Shown here in pieces: positions 1-8,944 of a DNA stretch of 64,000 bases. Positions within the stretch are counted from its first letter, which is position 1. The number at the start of each line of letters is the position of its first letter. The notes beneath the pieces were generated by a model. That model saw only the letters and a program-made list of their open reading frames with translations, was not told the origin of the DNA and made no database searches. The translations under genes and the position numbers were made by a program. This DNA is from Microbacterium sp. (GTDB lineage Bacteria > Actinomycetota > Actinomycetes > Actinomycetales > Microbacteriaceae): NCBI GenBank assembly GCA_003248655.1, contig QFPM01000001.1, forward strand, positions 248,001-312,000, read 5' to 3'.

Positions 1-463
1 CGAGCCGGCCCTTGCCGAGCGCGCCGACGTCGATCGTCGCGGGCGCGTCGAGGGCGAGCACGCCGTCCGTCCAGTGCAGCAGCTCACGCCAGCGCGGCGG
101 CGCGGGCTCGGCACCACGGTCGATGATCGAGTAATCGGCGCCGTATCCGCGGCGGACGAGGGCTCCGCCGACGAGCGGGTTGACGGCGCCCCCGGTGCGA
201 TCGGCGAGCTCCGCATACAGGTCGAGCATCGCCGCGCCGTCGGGCGGGAGCGGTACCGGCCCACCACCGGCCGCCAAGACGGACACGATCGAGTCACCCC
301 GGAACCGCGACCACTCGCGGTCGAATCGCTCGATGACCGCGTCGATCGCCGCGATGACTGCGGCATCCAGGGGCGCGGCCGTGTCGATGCGCCACCGGGT
401 GCCGATCGCGGTGAACTCCCACGTCGATGCGAGCACGGGAGACGACACCACTCCGGTCCTCAC
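1..463 (-). CDS. apbE: FAD:protein FMN transferase (ApbE family), C-terminus outside the window
   Basis: This enzyme family moves FMN from FAD onto a Ser/Thr of an extracytoplasmic FMN-binding domain, using Mg2+. The readable N-terminal 154 residues contain the family patterns: an early W..S.FR.DS stretch (about residues 49-56), a TGGAVNP segment, and an IDVGALGKG segment at the window edge (ApbE consensus: iDlGaiaKG). The GTG start at 463 overlaps the stop of the FMN-binding lipoprotein upstream (GTGA), so the two are translationally coupled. That pairing of enzyme and substrate protein supports the call strongly. No signal peptide or lipobox is obvious at the chosen start. The active-site C-terminal half is not in the window. 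Confidence 0.9.
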   Translation of the reverse strand, partial: MRTGVVSSPVLASTWEFTAIGTRWRIDTAAPLDAAVIAAIDAVIERFDREWSRFRGDSIVSVLAAGGGPVPLPPDGAAMLDLYAELADRTGGAVNPLVGGALVRRGYGADYSIIDRGAEPAPPRWRELLHWTDGVLALDAPATIDVGALGKGRL

Positions 464-963
464 GCCGCTGCTTCGGTCTTGATCTCCTCGATCGCGGCGT
501 TGAACCCGTTGCTCGTGAGCGACGAGCCCGACACGCGCGAGACGGAGATTTCGTCGATGTCCTTGCCGACGACGACGTCTGCGATGCCCCCGATGAACTC
601 GCTCTGGTACTGCTTCGACTCGGACTTCTGCGGATTGCCCGTGACCTCGACCGAGGTGATGACATCGCTTTCGAGAGTCACCGTGACGGTAATCGTCTCG
701 ACGGACTCGGGCGTCTGGTACGACCCTTCGGCCGTGTAGGTGCCATCGGCGTAGGTGCTCGTGGCGGCAGCGTCGCCCGTCGCGGCGTCGGTCTCGGTCG
801 CCGCGGGGGTGCTCGCGGGCGTGCTCGCGGTCGAGGGCGTCGTGTCGTCGCCGCCGGCATCCGCGGCGCCTGCGGCGCAGCCGGCGAGGGCGACAACGCC
901 GACGACGGATGCCGCGGCGATGCCGACGCGGACGGGACGGGGTACGGCGGTGGTGCGGATCAT
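460..963 (-). CDS. FMN-binding domain lipoprotein, substrate of ApbE
   Basis: A 167-residue exported protein. It has an N-terminal signal with lipobox LAGC (Cys about 29), a Thr/Ser/Ala-rich linker to about residue 70, then an FMN_bind domain (from the ADGTYTAEG segment to the end). Such domains carry covalently bound FMN and pass electrons at the outer membrane face, often to iron or flavin acceptors. The attachment region reads VSGSSLTS (Ser145-Ser152), whereas the usual motif is DxxSGATLTS, so the acceptor would be Ser148 rather than Thr and the upstream Asp is absent. ATG at 963 was chosen because AGGAGG lies 6 nt upstream and the signal peptide begins there; a longer in-frame extension to 1029 is less likely. 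It is directly followed by apbE. Confidence 0.88.
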   Translation of the reverse strand: MIRTTAVPRPVRVGIAAASVVGVVALAGCAAGAADAGGDDTTPSTASTPASTPAATETDAATGDAAATSTYADGTYTAEGSYQTPESVETITVTVTLESDVITSVEVTGNPQKSESKQYQSEFIGGIADVVVGKDIDEISVSRVSGSSLTSNGFNAAIEEIKTEAAA

Positions 964-1066
964 GATGGTCCTCCTGCTGTCGTGCCGTCCGCCAGCGAGG
1001 TGCCGGCCGAGGCGGGTGAGTGGCACCAAACTAGCGGCGCCGTCCCCTCCGCAGGCCCTCTATTAC

Positions 1067-3760
1067 CTATGCGTTTGCATTGAGTCCGCGACTGCGGATC
1101 GCCTTCAGCACCTCGACCGCGAGGAAGATTCCGACCGAGAACACGAGCGGCAGCACCCACCCCGATGCGCTCAGCGGTTCGGATCCGAACAGCGAGTGCA
1201 TGAATGGCGCGTACGTGTAGACGAGCTGTAGCACGATGAGCGCGAGCGCCGACCACCACACGACCGGGTTGCCGCGCAGCACGTCGACCGTGAGGCTCGA
1301 GCGGGTGAGGAAGCGGCAGTTGAGCAGGTACGCGAGCTGGCCGAGCGCGAGCATCGCCACCGCCTCGGTCCGCGCGATGGCGAGGTCAGCGCCCGATGTC
1401 AGCGAGATGCCGAAGACGGCGAGCGTTGCGCCACCGATCAGGAACGACACGACCAGCACGAAGCCGAGCTCTCGACCGGCGATGATCGACCCGCCCGTCG
1501 AGCGCGGCGGTCGCGACATGATGCCGCGCTCCGCCGGTTCGTACGCGAGAGCGAGCGACAGCGTCACGGCCGTGACCATGTTGACCCACAGCACCTGCAC
1601 GGGAGTGAGCGGCAGCGTGAAGCCGAACACGACCGCGATGAGGATGACGAGCGACTGTGCACCGTTGGTCGGCAGGAGGAATACGACCGACTTCCGCAGG
1701 TTGTCGTAGATGCGCCGCCCCTCGCGGATGGCGCTGCGGATGGTCGCGAAGTTGTCGTCGGCGAGGACGATCTCGGCGGCCTCCTTCGTCGCCTCCGTCC
1801 CCTTGATGCCCATTGCGATGCCGACGTCGGCGCGCGTGAGCGCGGGCGCGTCGTTCACGCCGTCGCCCGTCATCGCGACGACCTCATGCTTCGCCTGCAG
1901 CGCGCGGACGATGCGGATCTTGTGCTCGGGGCTCGTGCGAGCGAACACGTCGACGTCCTGCACAACCTTCGTGAGCTCGTCCTGGCTCATCGCCTCGAGC
2001 TCCGCGCCGGTGAGAACGGGCGTGTCGTGCGCGTCGCCTTCGTCGGAGGGCCGGACGAGCCCCATCTCGCGGCTGATCGCGAGCGCCGTTCCGGCGTGAT
2101 CGCCCGTGATCATCTTCACGCGGATGCCGGCGGCGTGGCAGTCGGCGATCGCCTCGATCGCTTCGGGGCGCGGCGGGTCGAGAATGCCCCACAGGCCCAG
2201 GAACTCGAGGTCGACGAGGTCGTCGGTGTCGATGTCCTCCGCGCGCGTGGGCTTGCGTGCGGCGGCCAGCACGCGCAGGCCCTGTGCGCTCAGGTCGTCG
2301 ATCGCCGCTTCCCAGAACGGGATGTTGAGCGGCTCCGATCCGTCCGCGCCGCGCTGAGTCAGCGAACGCTCAAGGAGGCGATCGGGCGCGCCCTTGACGA
2401 GGATCGCGCGCGACCCGTCGGAGGCTTCGTTGAGCGTCGCCATGAACTTGTAGGCCGAATCGAAGGGCACAACCCCGACGCGGCGGGTGTTCGCGGCATC
2501 CGTACCGCCCTTGAGCGCGACGACCTTGAGCGCTCCCTCGGTGGGTTCGCCCACGAGCGTCCACTGGTCGCCGAAGCGCTCGAGGTGCGCGTCGTTGCAG
2601 AGGTCGGCAACGGCCAGCAGAGCGGTGAGGTCACGGCCGCCTTCCGGCGAAATGTCGCCGCCCGGGTCGTAGCCGAGTCCCGACACCTCGTAGGCGGTGA
2701 CGGGGGTCACCATCGTCCGCACGGTCATCTCGTTCTTCGTGAGCGTGCCCGTCTTGTCGGAGCACACCGTCGTGACCGACCCGAGCGCCTCGACCGCGGG
2801 CAGCTTGCGGGTGATCGCGTTGCGCTTCGCCATCTGCTGCACGCCGATCGCGAGCGTGATCGTCACGAGCGCAGGAAGCCCCTCCGGGATCGCCGCGACG
2901 GCAAACCCGATCGTCGCCGAGATGAGCTCGTTCATCGGCAGGTTGTGCAGGTAGCGGCCGATCAGCATCATGACCGCCGCCATCCCGAGGATGACGAGGG
3001 TCAGCACCTTGCCGAACGCGTCGAGCTGCTTGGTCAGCGGCGTCTGGAGCGACCCCGCGTCGCCGACGAGCGCCTGGATCTTGCCGATCTCGGTCGACGC
3101 GCCCGTGCCGGTGACGATACCGCGGCCCTGCCCGGCCGAGACGATCGTTCCCGAAAAGGCCATGGATGCCCGGTCGCCGACCCCGGCATCCGTGCTCACG
3201 GGACCCGTCTGCTTCGACGAGGGCACCGATTCGCCCGTCAGGGCCGCCTCTTCGATGCGCAGCTGCGCGGTGTCGGTGAGACGCAGGTCCGCGGGGACTT
3301 TGTCGCCCGGCGCGAGACGCACGAGGTCCCCCGGCACGAGGTCGGCGGCGGGGATCGTCGTCCACGCGCCGCTGCGGCGCACCGTGGCATCCGCCGACAG
3401 CATGCCCCGGATGCCGGCGAGCGCCTTCTCGGCGCGACCCTCCTGCACGTAGCCGATGACGGCGTTGATGACCGCGACGGCCATGATGACCCAGAAGTCG
3501 AGCCAGTCGCCCATGACGGCCTTGATCACGGCGGCACCCAGCAGGATGTAGATCAGGGTGTCGTTGAAGTGCGACAGGAACCGCAGCCATGCGGGCGTGC
3601 GCTTCGCCTCGGGCAGCAGGTTCGGGCCGACAGCGTCGAGGCGAGCGGCGGCATCCTCTGCCGTCAGCCCCTCTCGGCCCGTCTCGAGGGCGTCTCGGAC
3701 CTCGTCTACCTCAAGGGCGTACGGGCGATCGACGGTCAGCTCTGCGGGGGGTGCGGCCAT
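1067..3760 (-). CDS. P2A-type cation-transporting ATPase (Ca2+/Mn2+ type)
   Basis: An 897-residue P-type ATPase. In order: an N-terminal Cation_ATPase_N domain, the actuator loop LTGESVPS, the transmembrane PEGLP motif of the calcium-type P2A subgroup, the phosphorylation site DKTGTLTKN (Asp335), the hinge TGDGVNDAPAL, and a C-terminal block of hydrophobic helices. It probably exports divalent cations across the plasma membrane at the cost of ATP; PEGLP argues for Ca2+ or Mn2+ rather than heavy metals. Whether Na+ or K+ could be handled cannot be decided by eye. ATG at 3760 has no Shine-Dalgarno sequence, but TAGGAT lies 6 nt upstream, so a leaderless transcript is likely. About 100 bp separate it from the FMN-binding gene downstream. 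Confidence 0.92.
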   Translation of the reverse strand: MAAPPAELTVDRPYALEVDEVRDALETGREGLTAEDAAARLDAVGPNLLPEAKRTPAWLRFLSHFNDTLIYILLGAAVIKAVMGDWLDFWVIMAVAVINAVIGYVQEGRAEKALAGIRGMLSADATVRRSGAWTTIPAADLVPGDLVRLAPGDKVPADLRLTDTAQLRIEEAALTGESVPSSKQTGPVSTDAGVGDRASMAFSGTIVSAGQGRGIVTGTGASTEIGKIQALVGDAGSLQTPLTKQLDAFGKVLTLVILGMAAVMMLIGRYLHNLPMNELISATIGFAVAAIPEGLPALVTITLAIGVQQMAKRNAITRKLPAVEALGSVTTVCSDKTGTLTKNEMTVRTMVTPVTAYEVSGLGYDPGGDISPEGGRDLTALLAVADLCNDAHLERFGDQWTLVGEPTEGALKVVALKGGTDAANTRRVGVVPFDSAYKFMATLNEASDGSRAILVKGAPDRLLERSLTQRGADGSEPLNIPFWEAAIDDLSAQGLRVLAAARKPTRAEDIDTDDLVDLEFLGLWGILDPPRPEAIEAIADCHAAGIRVKMITGDHAGTALAISREMGLVRPSDEGDAHDTPVLTGAELEAMSQDELTKVVQDVDVFARTSPEHKIRIVRALQAKHEVVAMTGDGVNDAPALTRADVGIAMGIKGTEATKEAAEIVLADDNFATIRSAIREGRRIYDNLRKSVVFLLPTNGAQSLVILIAVVFGFTLPLTPVQVLWVNMVTAVTLSLALAYEPAERGIMSRPPRSTGGSIIAGRELGFVLVVSFLIGGATLAVFGISLTSGADLAIARTEAVAMLALGQLAYLLNCRFLTRSSLTVDVLRGNPVVWWSALALIVLQLVYTYAPFMHSLFGSEPLSASGWVLPLVFSVGIFLAVEVLKAIRSRGLNANA

Positions 3761-3818
3761 GCCGCGATCCTACGTCAGCGGCGGTGCCACGTCAGCGCGA
3801 AAGAGGCGTCGGCGCGCG

Positions 3819-4853
3819 TCAGGCGGCGCCGTCGAACATGCTCGTGACCGAGCCGTCCTCGAAGACTTCCTTGATCGCGCGGGCGAGCAGCGGCGCGATC
3901 GGCAGGATCGTGAGCCCCGGGAAGCGCTTCTCGGGCGGCAGCGGGATCGTGTCGGTGACAACCACTTCGTCGATCGAGGGGTCCTGCAGGCGGGTCGAGG
4001 CGGGGTCACTGAAGATCGCGTGGGTTGCCGCGACGATGACACGCTCGGCGCCGTTGGCCTTGAGTGCCTGCGCGGCCTTCACGATCGTGCCGCCGGTGTC
4101 GATCATGTCGTCGACGAGCAGGCACACGCGACCGCCGACACGACCGACGATCTCGTTGACCGTGACCTGATTGGCGACGTTGGGGTCGCGGCGCTTGTGG
4201 ATGATCGCGAGGGGCGCGCCGAGCGAGTCAGACCACTGATCGGCGACGCGCACGCGGCCCGTGTCGGGCGAGACGACGGTCAGCTTCTCGCGGTCTTCCG
4301 CCGAGAGGCTGTTCTCGAAGTATTCGAGGAGCACCGGCTTGGCGAACAGGTGGTCGACGGGGCCGTCGAAGAAGCCCTGGATCTGCGCGGCGTGCAGATC
4401 GACGCTCATGACGCGATCCGCGCCGGCGGTCTTCAGCAGGTCGGCGACGAGGCGCGCGCTGATCGGCTCGCGCCCGCGGCCCTTCTTGTCCTGCCGTGAA
4501 TACGGGTAGTAGGGCGCGACGACCGTGATGCGCTTGGCGGATGCCCGCTTCGCGGCATCCAGCATGATGAGCAGCTCCATGAGCCATTCGTTAACGGGCG
4601 GACCAAACGACTGGATGAGGAACGCGTCACAGCCGCGGATCGACACCTCGAAGCGGGTCAGGATCTCGCCGGATGCGAACGTGCGGTGCTCGGTGGGGAC
4701 CAGCTCGGTACCGAGCGCCTGCGCGACCTGCTCGGACAGCGCGGGGTGCGAGCTGCCGCTCGCGACGACCAGGCGCTTCTTGGTCTTGGCAACGAGTCCC
4801 GGCGCGATTCCGCGCTCGACGTCGAGATCAACCGTGTGCTTCTTGCGCGCCAT
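3819..4853 (-). CDS. prs: Ribose-phosphate pyrophosphokinase (PRPP synthase)
   Basis: Makes phosphoribosyl pyrophosphate from ribose 5-phosphate and ATP, for nucleotide, His, Trp and NAD synthesis. The 344-residue protein shows the N-terminal SGSSHPALSEQVAQ phosphate-handling segment, the DLHAAQIQGFFD metal/active-site region and the PRPP-binding loop VDDMIDTGGT. ATG at 4853 begins MARKKHTVDL and is preceded by AGGAACAGGG. A longer frame to 4958 has no family match. The start lies inside the 3' end of glmU (26-nt overlap), the usual actinobacterial glmU-prs arrangement, so the two are probably one operon. It is slightly longer than typical (about 315-330 residues) because of the N-terminal tail. 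Confidence 0.97.
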   Translation of the reverse strand: MARKKHTVDLDVERGIAPGLVAKTKKRLVVASGSSHPALSEQVAQALGTELVPTEHRTFASGEILTRFEVSIRGCDAFLIQSFGPPVNEWLMELLIMLDAAKRASAKRITVVAPYYPYSRQDKKGRGREPISARLVADLLKTAGADRVMSVDLHAAQIQGFFDGPVDHLFAKPVLLEYFENSLSAEDREKLTVVSPDTGRVRVADQWSDSLGAPLAIIHKRRDPNVANQVTVNEIVGRVGGRVCLLVDDMIDTGGTIVKAAQALKANGAERVIVAATHAIFSDPASTRLQDPSIDEVVVTDTIPLPPEKRFPGLTILPIAPLLARAIKEVFEDGSVTSMFDGAA

Positions 4854-6297
4854 CGCCCTGTTCCTGTGCGGACCGGGCGCGCGCCGCGGCATCCGCGGCG
4901 GCCGTCCCCGGTCGGTGATTCTCGACCCACCCCTCGACGTTGCGCTGAGGGGCGACACTCAAGGCGAGCGCACCGGCGGGAACGTCCTTGCGGATCACCG
5001 CGCCGGCACCCGTTTTGGCGCCATCTCCGATCCTAACGGGCGCGACGAACACGTTGTGCGAGCCCGAGTGCACCTCGTCTCCGATCTCGGTGCGGTGCTT
5101 GGCGATGTCGTCGTAGTTGGCGGTGATCGCGCCGGCCCCGAGGTTGACGCCCCGCCCGATCGTGGTGTCGCCGATGTAGGAGAGATGCGGCACCTTGCTG
5201 TCTTCGCCGATCGTGGAGTTCTTGACCTCGACGAACGTCCCGACCTTCGCGCCCGCGGCGAGCGTCGCACCGGGGCGGAGGTAGGCGAACGGTCCGACCG
5301 TCGCGCCCGCGCCGATGACCGCGAGGGTCGCGTCGGTGCGGCGAACGGTGGCGCCCTCCCCCACCTCGCAGTCCTCGAGCGTCGTGTCGGGGCCGAGCGT
5401 CGCGCCCGCGGCGACCGCCGTCGCGCGCAGGATGTGCGTGTTCGGCAGCACCGTCACATCGGGGGCGAGGGTCGCCGTGACGTCGATCCAGGTCGTCGCG
5501 GGGTCCTGAATCGTCACACCCTCGAGCTGCCAGCGCCGCACGGTCCGGGCGTTGAGGAGGCGGCCGACCTCGGCGAGCTGGGCGCGGTCGTTCACCCCGA
5601 GGGTGAGGCTCGCGTCAGCGACGACGGATGCCGTCACCGCCTGCCCCGCGGCGCGCGCGAGCGCCACGACGTCGGTGAGGTACTTCTCGCCCTGCGCGTT
5701 GTCGATGCCGACCACAGCGAGGTGAGTGCGTAGCGCTGCCGCGCGGAAGACGTAGACCCCCGCATTGATCTCGGTGACGGCGGCTTCGGCGGCCGTGGCA
5801 TCCTTCTGCTCGACGATCCGCTCGACCGCGCCGTCCGTGCCGCGGATGATGCGGCCGTACCCCGCGCCGTCCTCGAGCACGGCCGACAGCAGCGTGATCG
5901 CGGCGCGCGAGGCGCGGTGGTCAGCGAGGAGGGATGCCAGCGCGCCGGCATCCAGCAGGGGCACGTCGCCCGAGAGGACGAGCACGTCGCCGTCGAAGTC
6001 GGGGACGGACTGAAGCGCAATCTCGACGGCGCGGCCCGTGCCGGGGATCTCGTCCTGGTCGACCACGACGACCTCGGGCGAGATGCCGGTGACCGCATCG
6101 GCGACCTGGTCACGCTCGTGCCGCACGACGACAAGCACGTGCACGGGAGCGAGGTCGCGCGCCGCATCGAGCACGTGTCCGACGAGGGGGCGCCCGCCGA
6201 TGCGGTGCAGCACCTTCGGGAGAGACGAGCGCATGCGCGTGCCCTGTCCCGCGGCGAGGATCACGACGGCCAGGGACGTGTCGAGTTCGTTGCTCAT
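4828..6297 (-). CDS. glmU: Bifunctional GlcNAc-1-P uridyltransferase / GlcN-1-P acetyltransferase
   Basis: Catalyses the last two steps to UDP-N-acetylglucosamine, the peptidoglycan precursor. The N-terminal half has the nucleotidyltransferase signature LAAGQGTRMRSSLPKVLH (residues about 12-29). The C-terminal half is a left-handed beta-helix with hexapeptide repeats and the acetyltransferase segment YIGDTTIGRGVNLGAGAITANYD. Length 489. The chosen ATG at 6297 is only 1 nt after the end of tRNA-Gln, so any ribosome-binding signal would lie inside the tRNA acceptor stem. The alternative in-frame GTG a few codons later would remove part of the first beta-strand. The Ala/Arg/Gln-rich C-terminal tail is typical of actinobacterial GlmU. 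prs overlaps its 3' end. Confidence 0.97.
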   Translation of the reverse strand: MSNELDTSLAVVILAAGQGTRMRSSLPKVLHRIGGRPLVGHVLDAARDLAPVHVLVVVRHERDQVADAVTGISPEVVVVDQDEIPGTGRAVEIALQSVPDFDGDVLVLSGDVPLLDAGALASLLADHRASRAAITLLSAVLEDGAGYGRIIRGTDGAVERIVEQKDATAAEAAVTEINAGVYVFRAAALRTHLAVVGIDNAQGEKYLTDVVALARAAGQAVTASVVADASLTLGVNDRAQLAEVGRLLNARTVRRWQLEGVTIQDPATTWIDVTATLAPDVTVLPNTHILRATAVAAGATLGPDTTLEDCEVGEGATVRRTDATLAVIGAGATVGPFAYLRPGATLAAGAKVGTFVEVKNSTIGEDSKVPHLSYIGDTTIGRGVNLGAGAITANYDDIAKHRTEIGDEVHSGSHNVFVAPVRIGDGAKTGAGAVIRKDVPAGALALSVAPQRNVEGWVENHRPGTAAADAAARARSAQEQGDGAQEAHG

Positions 6298-6298
6298 G

Positions 6299-6370
6299 CT
6301 CCGCCGCCAGGATTCGAACCTGGGCCTCACAGCTCCAAAGGCTGTCGTGCTGCCGTTACACCACGGCGGA
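6299..6370 (-). tRNA. tRNA-Gln (anticodon UUG)
   Basis: Read on the minus strand, a 72-nt cloverleaf: acceptor TCCGCCG paired with CGGCGGA, anticodon stem ACAGC/GCTGT enclosing loop CTTTGGA (anticodon TTG), T-stem CCAGG/CCTGG around TTCGAAT, discriminator G. CCA is not encoded. It sits immediately upstream of glmU in the same orientation with 1 nt between them. Confidence 0.96.
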
Positions 6371-6443
6371 TCGCGTTCCGGCGCCCGCGCCGTCTGCGCC
6401 CTCCAGTCTGCCAGGTCGGCGCCGCGTGACGCGCGACGCCCCG

Positions 6444-8045
6444 CTACGCGAGGGCCGCGCGGGGAAGCTCGGGAGGCACCGCCGCGAGCAGGCGGCGCGT
6501 GTACTCGTCGCGCGGGGCGGCGAACAGCTCGCGACCGGGCGCCGCCTCAACGACGCGCCCGTTCTGCAGCACGACGACCGAGTGGCTCATGTCCTGCACG
6601 ATCGCGAGGTCGTGCGCGATGAACAGGTACGTCAGCCCCTGCTCATCCTGCAGGCGCATGAGCAACGTCAGCACGCGCGCCTGCACCGACACGTCGAGCG
6701 AGGCCGTCGCCTCGTCGAGGATGATCAGCTCCGGCTCGAGGGCGAGTGCGCGGGCGATCGAGACGCGCTGCCGCTGCCCGCCCGACAGCTCGTGCGGGAA
6801 CCGCTCCGCGAACGCCCGCGGCAGATCGACCTGATCGAGCAGCTCGTCGATGCGTCGGCGGCGGCCCGCGGCATCCCCCGCCAGCGCGTGCACACGCAAC
6901 GGCTCGGCGAGCGCATCGCCGACGGTGCGCCGCGGATCGAGGGAGGCGAACGGATCCTGGAACACCATCGCAATGCGGCGGCGGTCGGCGCGTCGCGCGC
7001 GGAACACGTCATCGCCCGCGAGCGTCGCCGTTCCGCCGTGCGGCTTCACCAGCCGCGTGAGGGCGTTCGCGATCGTCGACTTGCCCGACCCCGACTCCCC
7101 CACGAGGGCGAGGGTCGTGCCGCGATGCACCGTGAAACTCACATCATCGACCGCATGCACGGTGCGCCGACCGGTCGGGGTCGGGATCGTGAAGCGCACA
7201 TCGAGGTTCTCCACCTCCAGAAGAGGCTCGGATGCCGGCGGCACCTCCCGGCCCGAGCCCGCGACGATACGCGGGCGCGCCTGCAGCAGCTCGCGCGTCC
7301 ACGCCTGCTGCGGGTCGGCGTACAGCTGCGCCGTCGGAGCGTGCTCAACGGTGTCGCCGTCGCGCAGCACGAGCACGTCGTCGGCGAGCTGGCCGATGAC
7401 GCCGAGGTCGTGGCTGATCCAGACGACCGCCGTCCCGCGCTCGCGCTGGAGCTCGCGGACGAGCTCGATGATCTGCGCCTGCGTCGTGACGTCGAGGGCG
7501 GTCGTCGGCTCGTCGGCGATGAGGAGCGCGGGGTCGCACGCGAGGGCGATCGCGATCATGGCGCGCTGACGCTGTCCGCCGGAGAACTGGTGCGGGTAAG
7601 CATCCACCCGCTCGTCGGGATTCGGGAGTCCGACGGCCTCGAGCAGCTCGATCGCACGCATCCGCGCCGCGTGGCGGCCGAGCCCCCGGTGGGTCTCGAG
7701 CGACTCGGTGATCTGCCGGCCGACGGTGAGGAAGGGGTTGAGCGAGGTCGACGGGTCCTGGAAGACGAACCCGATGCGCCCGCCGTGGACGCTACGCAGG
7801 GTCCGTGCGGACGCTCCGACGAGCTCGATCGGACCCGTCTCGCCGTGCAAGATGCTCGATCCTGCGACGCGCCCGCCGGGCACGTCGATGAGGCCCGTCG
7901 CGGCGAGCGCCGTCAGGGTCTTGCCCGACCCCGATTCGCCCACGATGCCGAGAGTTTTCCCGGCATCCACCGCGAAGTCGACGCCGTGGACGATCTCGCG
8001 CCGACCGACCGACACCGTGAGCCCCGTCACCTCGAGGACCGTCAC
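6444..8045 (-). CDS. Dipeptide/oligopeptide ABC importer, fused double ATPase (DppD-DppF type)
   Basis: A 533-residue protein with two complete ATP-binding domains in tandem. Domain 1 has Walker A GESGSGKT, signature SGGQRQRAMIA and Walker B LLIADEPTTALD. Domain 2 has GESGSGKST, LSGGQRQRVSIARAL and LIILDEATASLD. Each domain resembles one of the paired DppD/DppF subunits of family-5 peptide importers, here fused, so one polypeptide powers the transporter at the cytoplasmic face. The GTG at 8045 overlaps the stop of the upstream permease (GTGA). The frame stays open upstream to 8984, but that part is a shadow of the permease. It is last in the importer operon, and tRNA-Gln follows 73 bp downstream. 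Substrate unknown. Confidence 0.93.
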   Translation of the reverse strand: MTVLEVTGLTVSVGRREIVHGVDFAVDAGKTLGIVGESGSGKTLTALAATGLIDVPGGRVAGSSILHGETGPIELVGASARTLRSVHGGRIGFVFQDPSTSLNPFLTVGRQITESLETHRGLGRHAARMRAIELLEAVGLPNPDERVDAYPHQFSGGQRQRAMIAIALACDPALLIADEPTTALDVTTQAQIIELVRELQRERGTAVVWISHDLGVIGQLADDVLVLRDGDTVEHAPTAQLYADPQQAWTRELLQARPRIVAGSGREVPPASEPLLEVENLDVRFTIPTPTGRRTVHAVDDVSFTVHRGTTLALVGESGSGKSTIANALTRLVKPHGGTATLAGDDVFRARRADRRRIAMVFQDPFASLDPRRTVGDALAEPLRVHALAGDAAGRRRRIDELLDQVDLPRAFAERFPHELSGGQRQRVSIARALALEPELIILDEATASLDVSVQARVLTLLMRLQDEQGLTYLFIAHDLAIVQDMSHSVVVLQNGRVVEAAPGRELFAAPRDEYTRRLLAAVPPELPRAALA

Positions 8046-8944
8046 TTCGACCTCCTCGCCTCGATGAGGGTCCGCTGGCGCGGATCGAGCACGTCGCGCA
8101 GGCCATCGCCGACGAGGTTGAACGCGAGGGCGGTCACGAAGATCGCGGCGCCCGGGAACACGCTCATCCACCACGCCTGCGTGAGGAACCCCTGCGCCGC
8201 GAAGAGCATGCCACCCCACGACGGGGCGGGCGGCTGGATGCCCAGGCCAAGGAAGGACAGCGCCGCCTCCGACAGGATCGCGAACGCGAGCGAGAGCGAG
8301 GTCTGCACGACGATGGGTCCGGCGATGTTCGGGAGCACGTGACGCAGCAGGATCCACGCGCCGGGGGTCCCCATCGTCTGCGACACCTGCACGTACGGCG
8401 AGGTGCGCACCGACAGCGCGCTCGCGCGGGCGACGCGGGCGAAGATCGGCGTGTAGACGACGCCGATCGCGATCATCGTCGTGAGCATTCCCGGCTGGAA
8501 GATCGCGACGATCGCGAGCGCGAGAAGCAGGACAGGGAACGCGAACATGACGTCGACGACGCGCATGAGCGCGGCATCCACGAACCCTCCGCGATACCCG
8601 GCGATCGCCCCGAGCGATACGCCCACGACGAGGGCGAAGGCGACCGAGACCGCCGCGATCGTGAGCGAGGTGCCACCGGCCAGCAGCACGCGCGAGAACA
8701 CGTCGCGACCGAGGTCGTCGGTGCCGAACCAGTGCGCCGCGCTCGGCCCCTGCAGGGCGCGGGTGACGTCGATCTCGTTCACGCCGTAGGGCACGATCCA
8801 GGGCGCGAGCACCGAGACGAGCACGATCACGACGAGAACCGAGCCGCTGATCACCGTGACGGGATTGGACAGCAACAGGCGCCACGTCGAGAGCCGGCCG
8901 CTCGGCTGCGGCAGGGCTGCGGTGGAGGGGGCGGCGAGGCTCAT
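8042..8944 (-). CDS. Dipeptide/oligopeptide ABC importer permease, DppC type
   Basis: A 300-residue inner-membrane subunit. The N-terminal cytoplasmic tail is followed by a first helix (VITVISGSVLVVIVLVSVLAP-like region, residues about 27-47), the DppC-typical external segment with GTDDLGRDVFSR, then five more helices. The EAA coupling loop lies around MGTPGAWILLRHVLPN, which docks on the ATPase. The ATG at 8944 overlaps the upstream permease stop (ATGA), and its own stop overlaps the start of the ATPase gene. Together with the DppB-type partner it forms the channel of the peptide-type importer. Confidence 0.94.
   Translation of the reverse strand: MSLAAPSTAALPQPSGRLSTWRLLLSNPVTVISGSVLVVIVLVSVLAPWIVPYGVNEIDVTRALQGPSAAHWFGTDDLGRDVFSRVLLAGGTSLTIAAVSVAFALVVGVSLGAIAGYRGGFVDAALMRVVDVMFAFPVLLLALAIVAIFQPGMLTTMIAIGVVYTPIFARVARASALSVRTSPYVQVSQTMGTPGAWILLRHVLPNIAGPIVVQTSLSLAFAILSEAALSFLGLGIQPPAPSWGGMLFAAQGFLTQAWWMSVFPGAAIFVTALAFNLVGDGLRDVLDPRQRTLIEARRSK

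Noticed and set aside
1067..3760. Copper or heavy-metal P1B ATPase
   Set aside because: There is no N-terminal metal-binding domain and no CPC motif; PEGLP places it in the P2A group.
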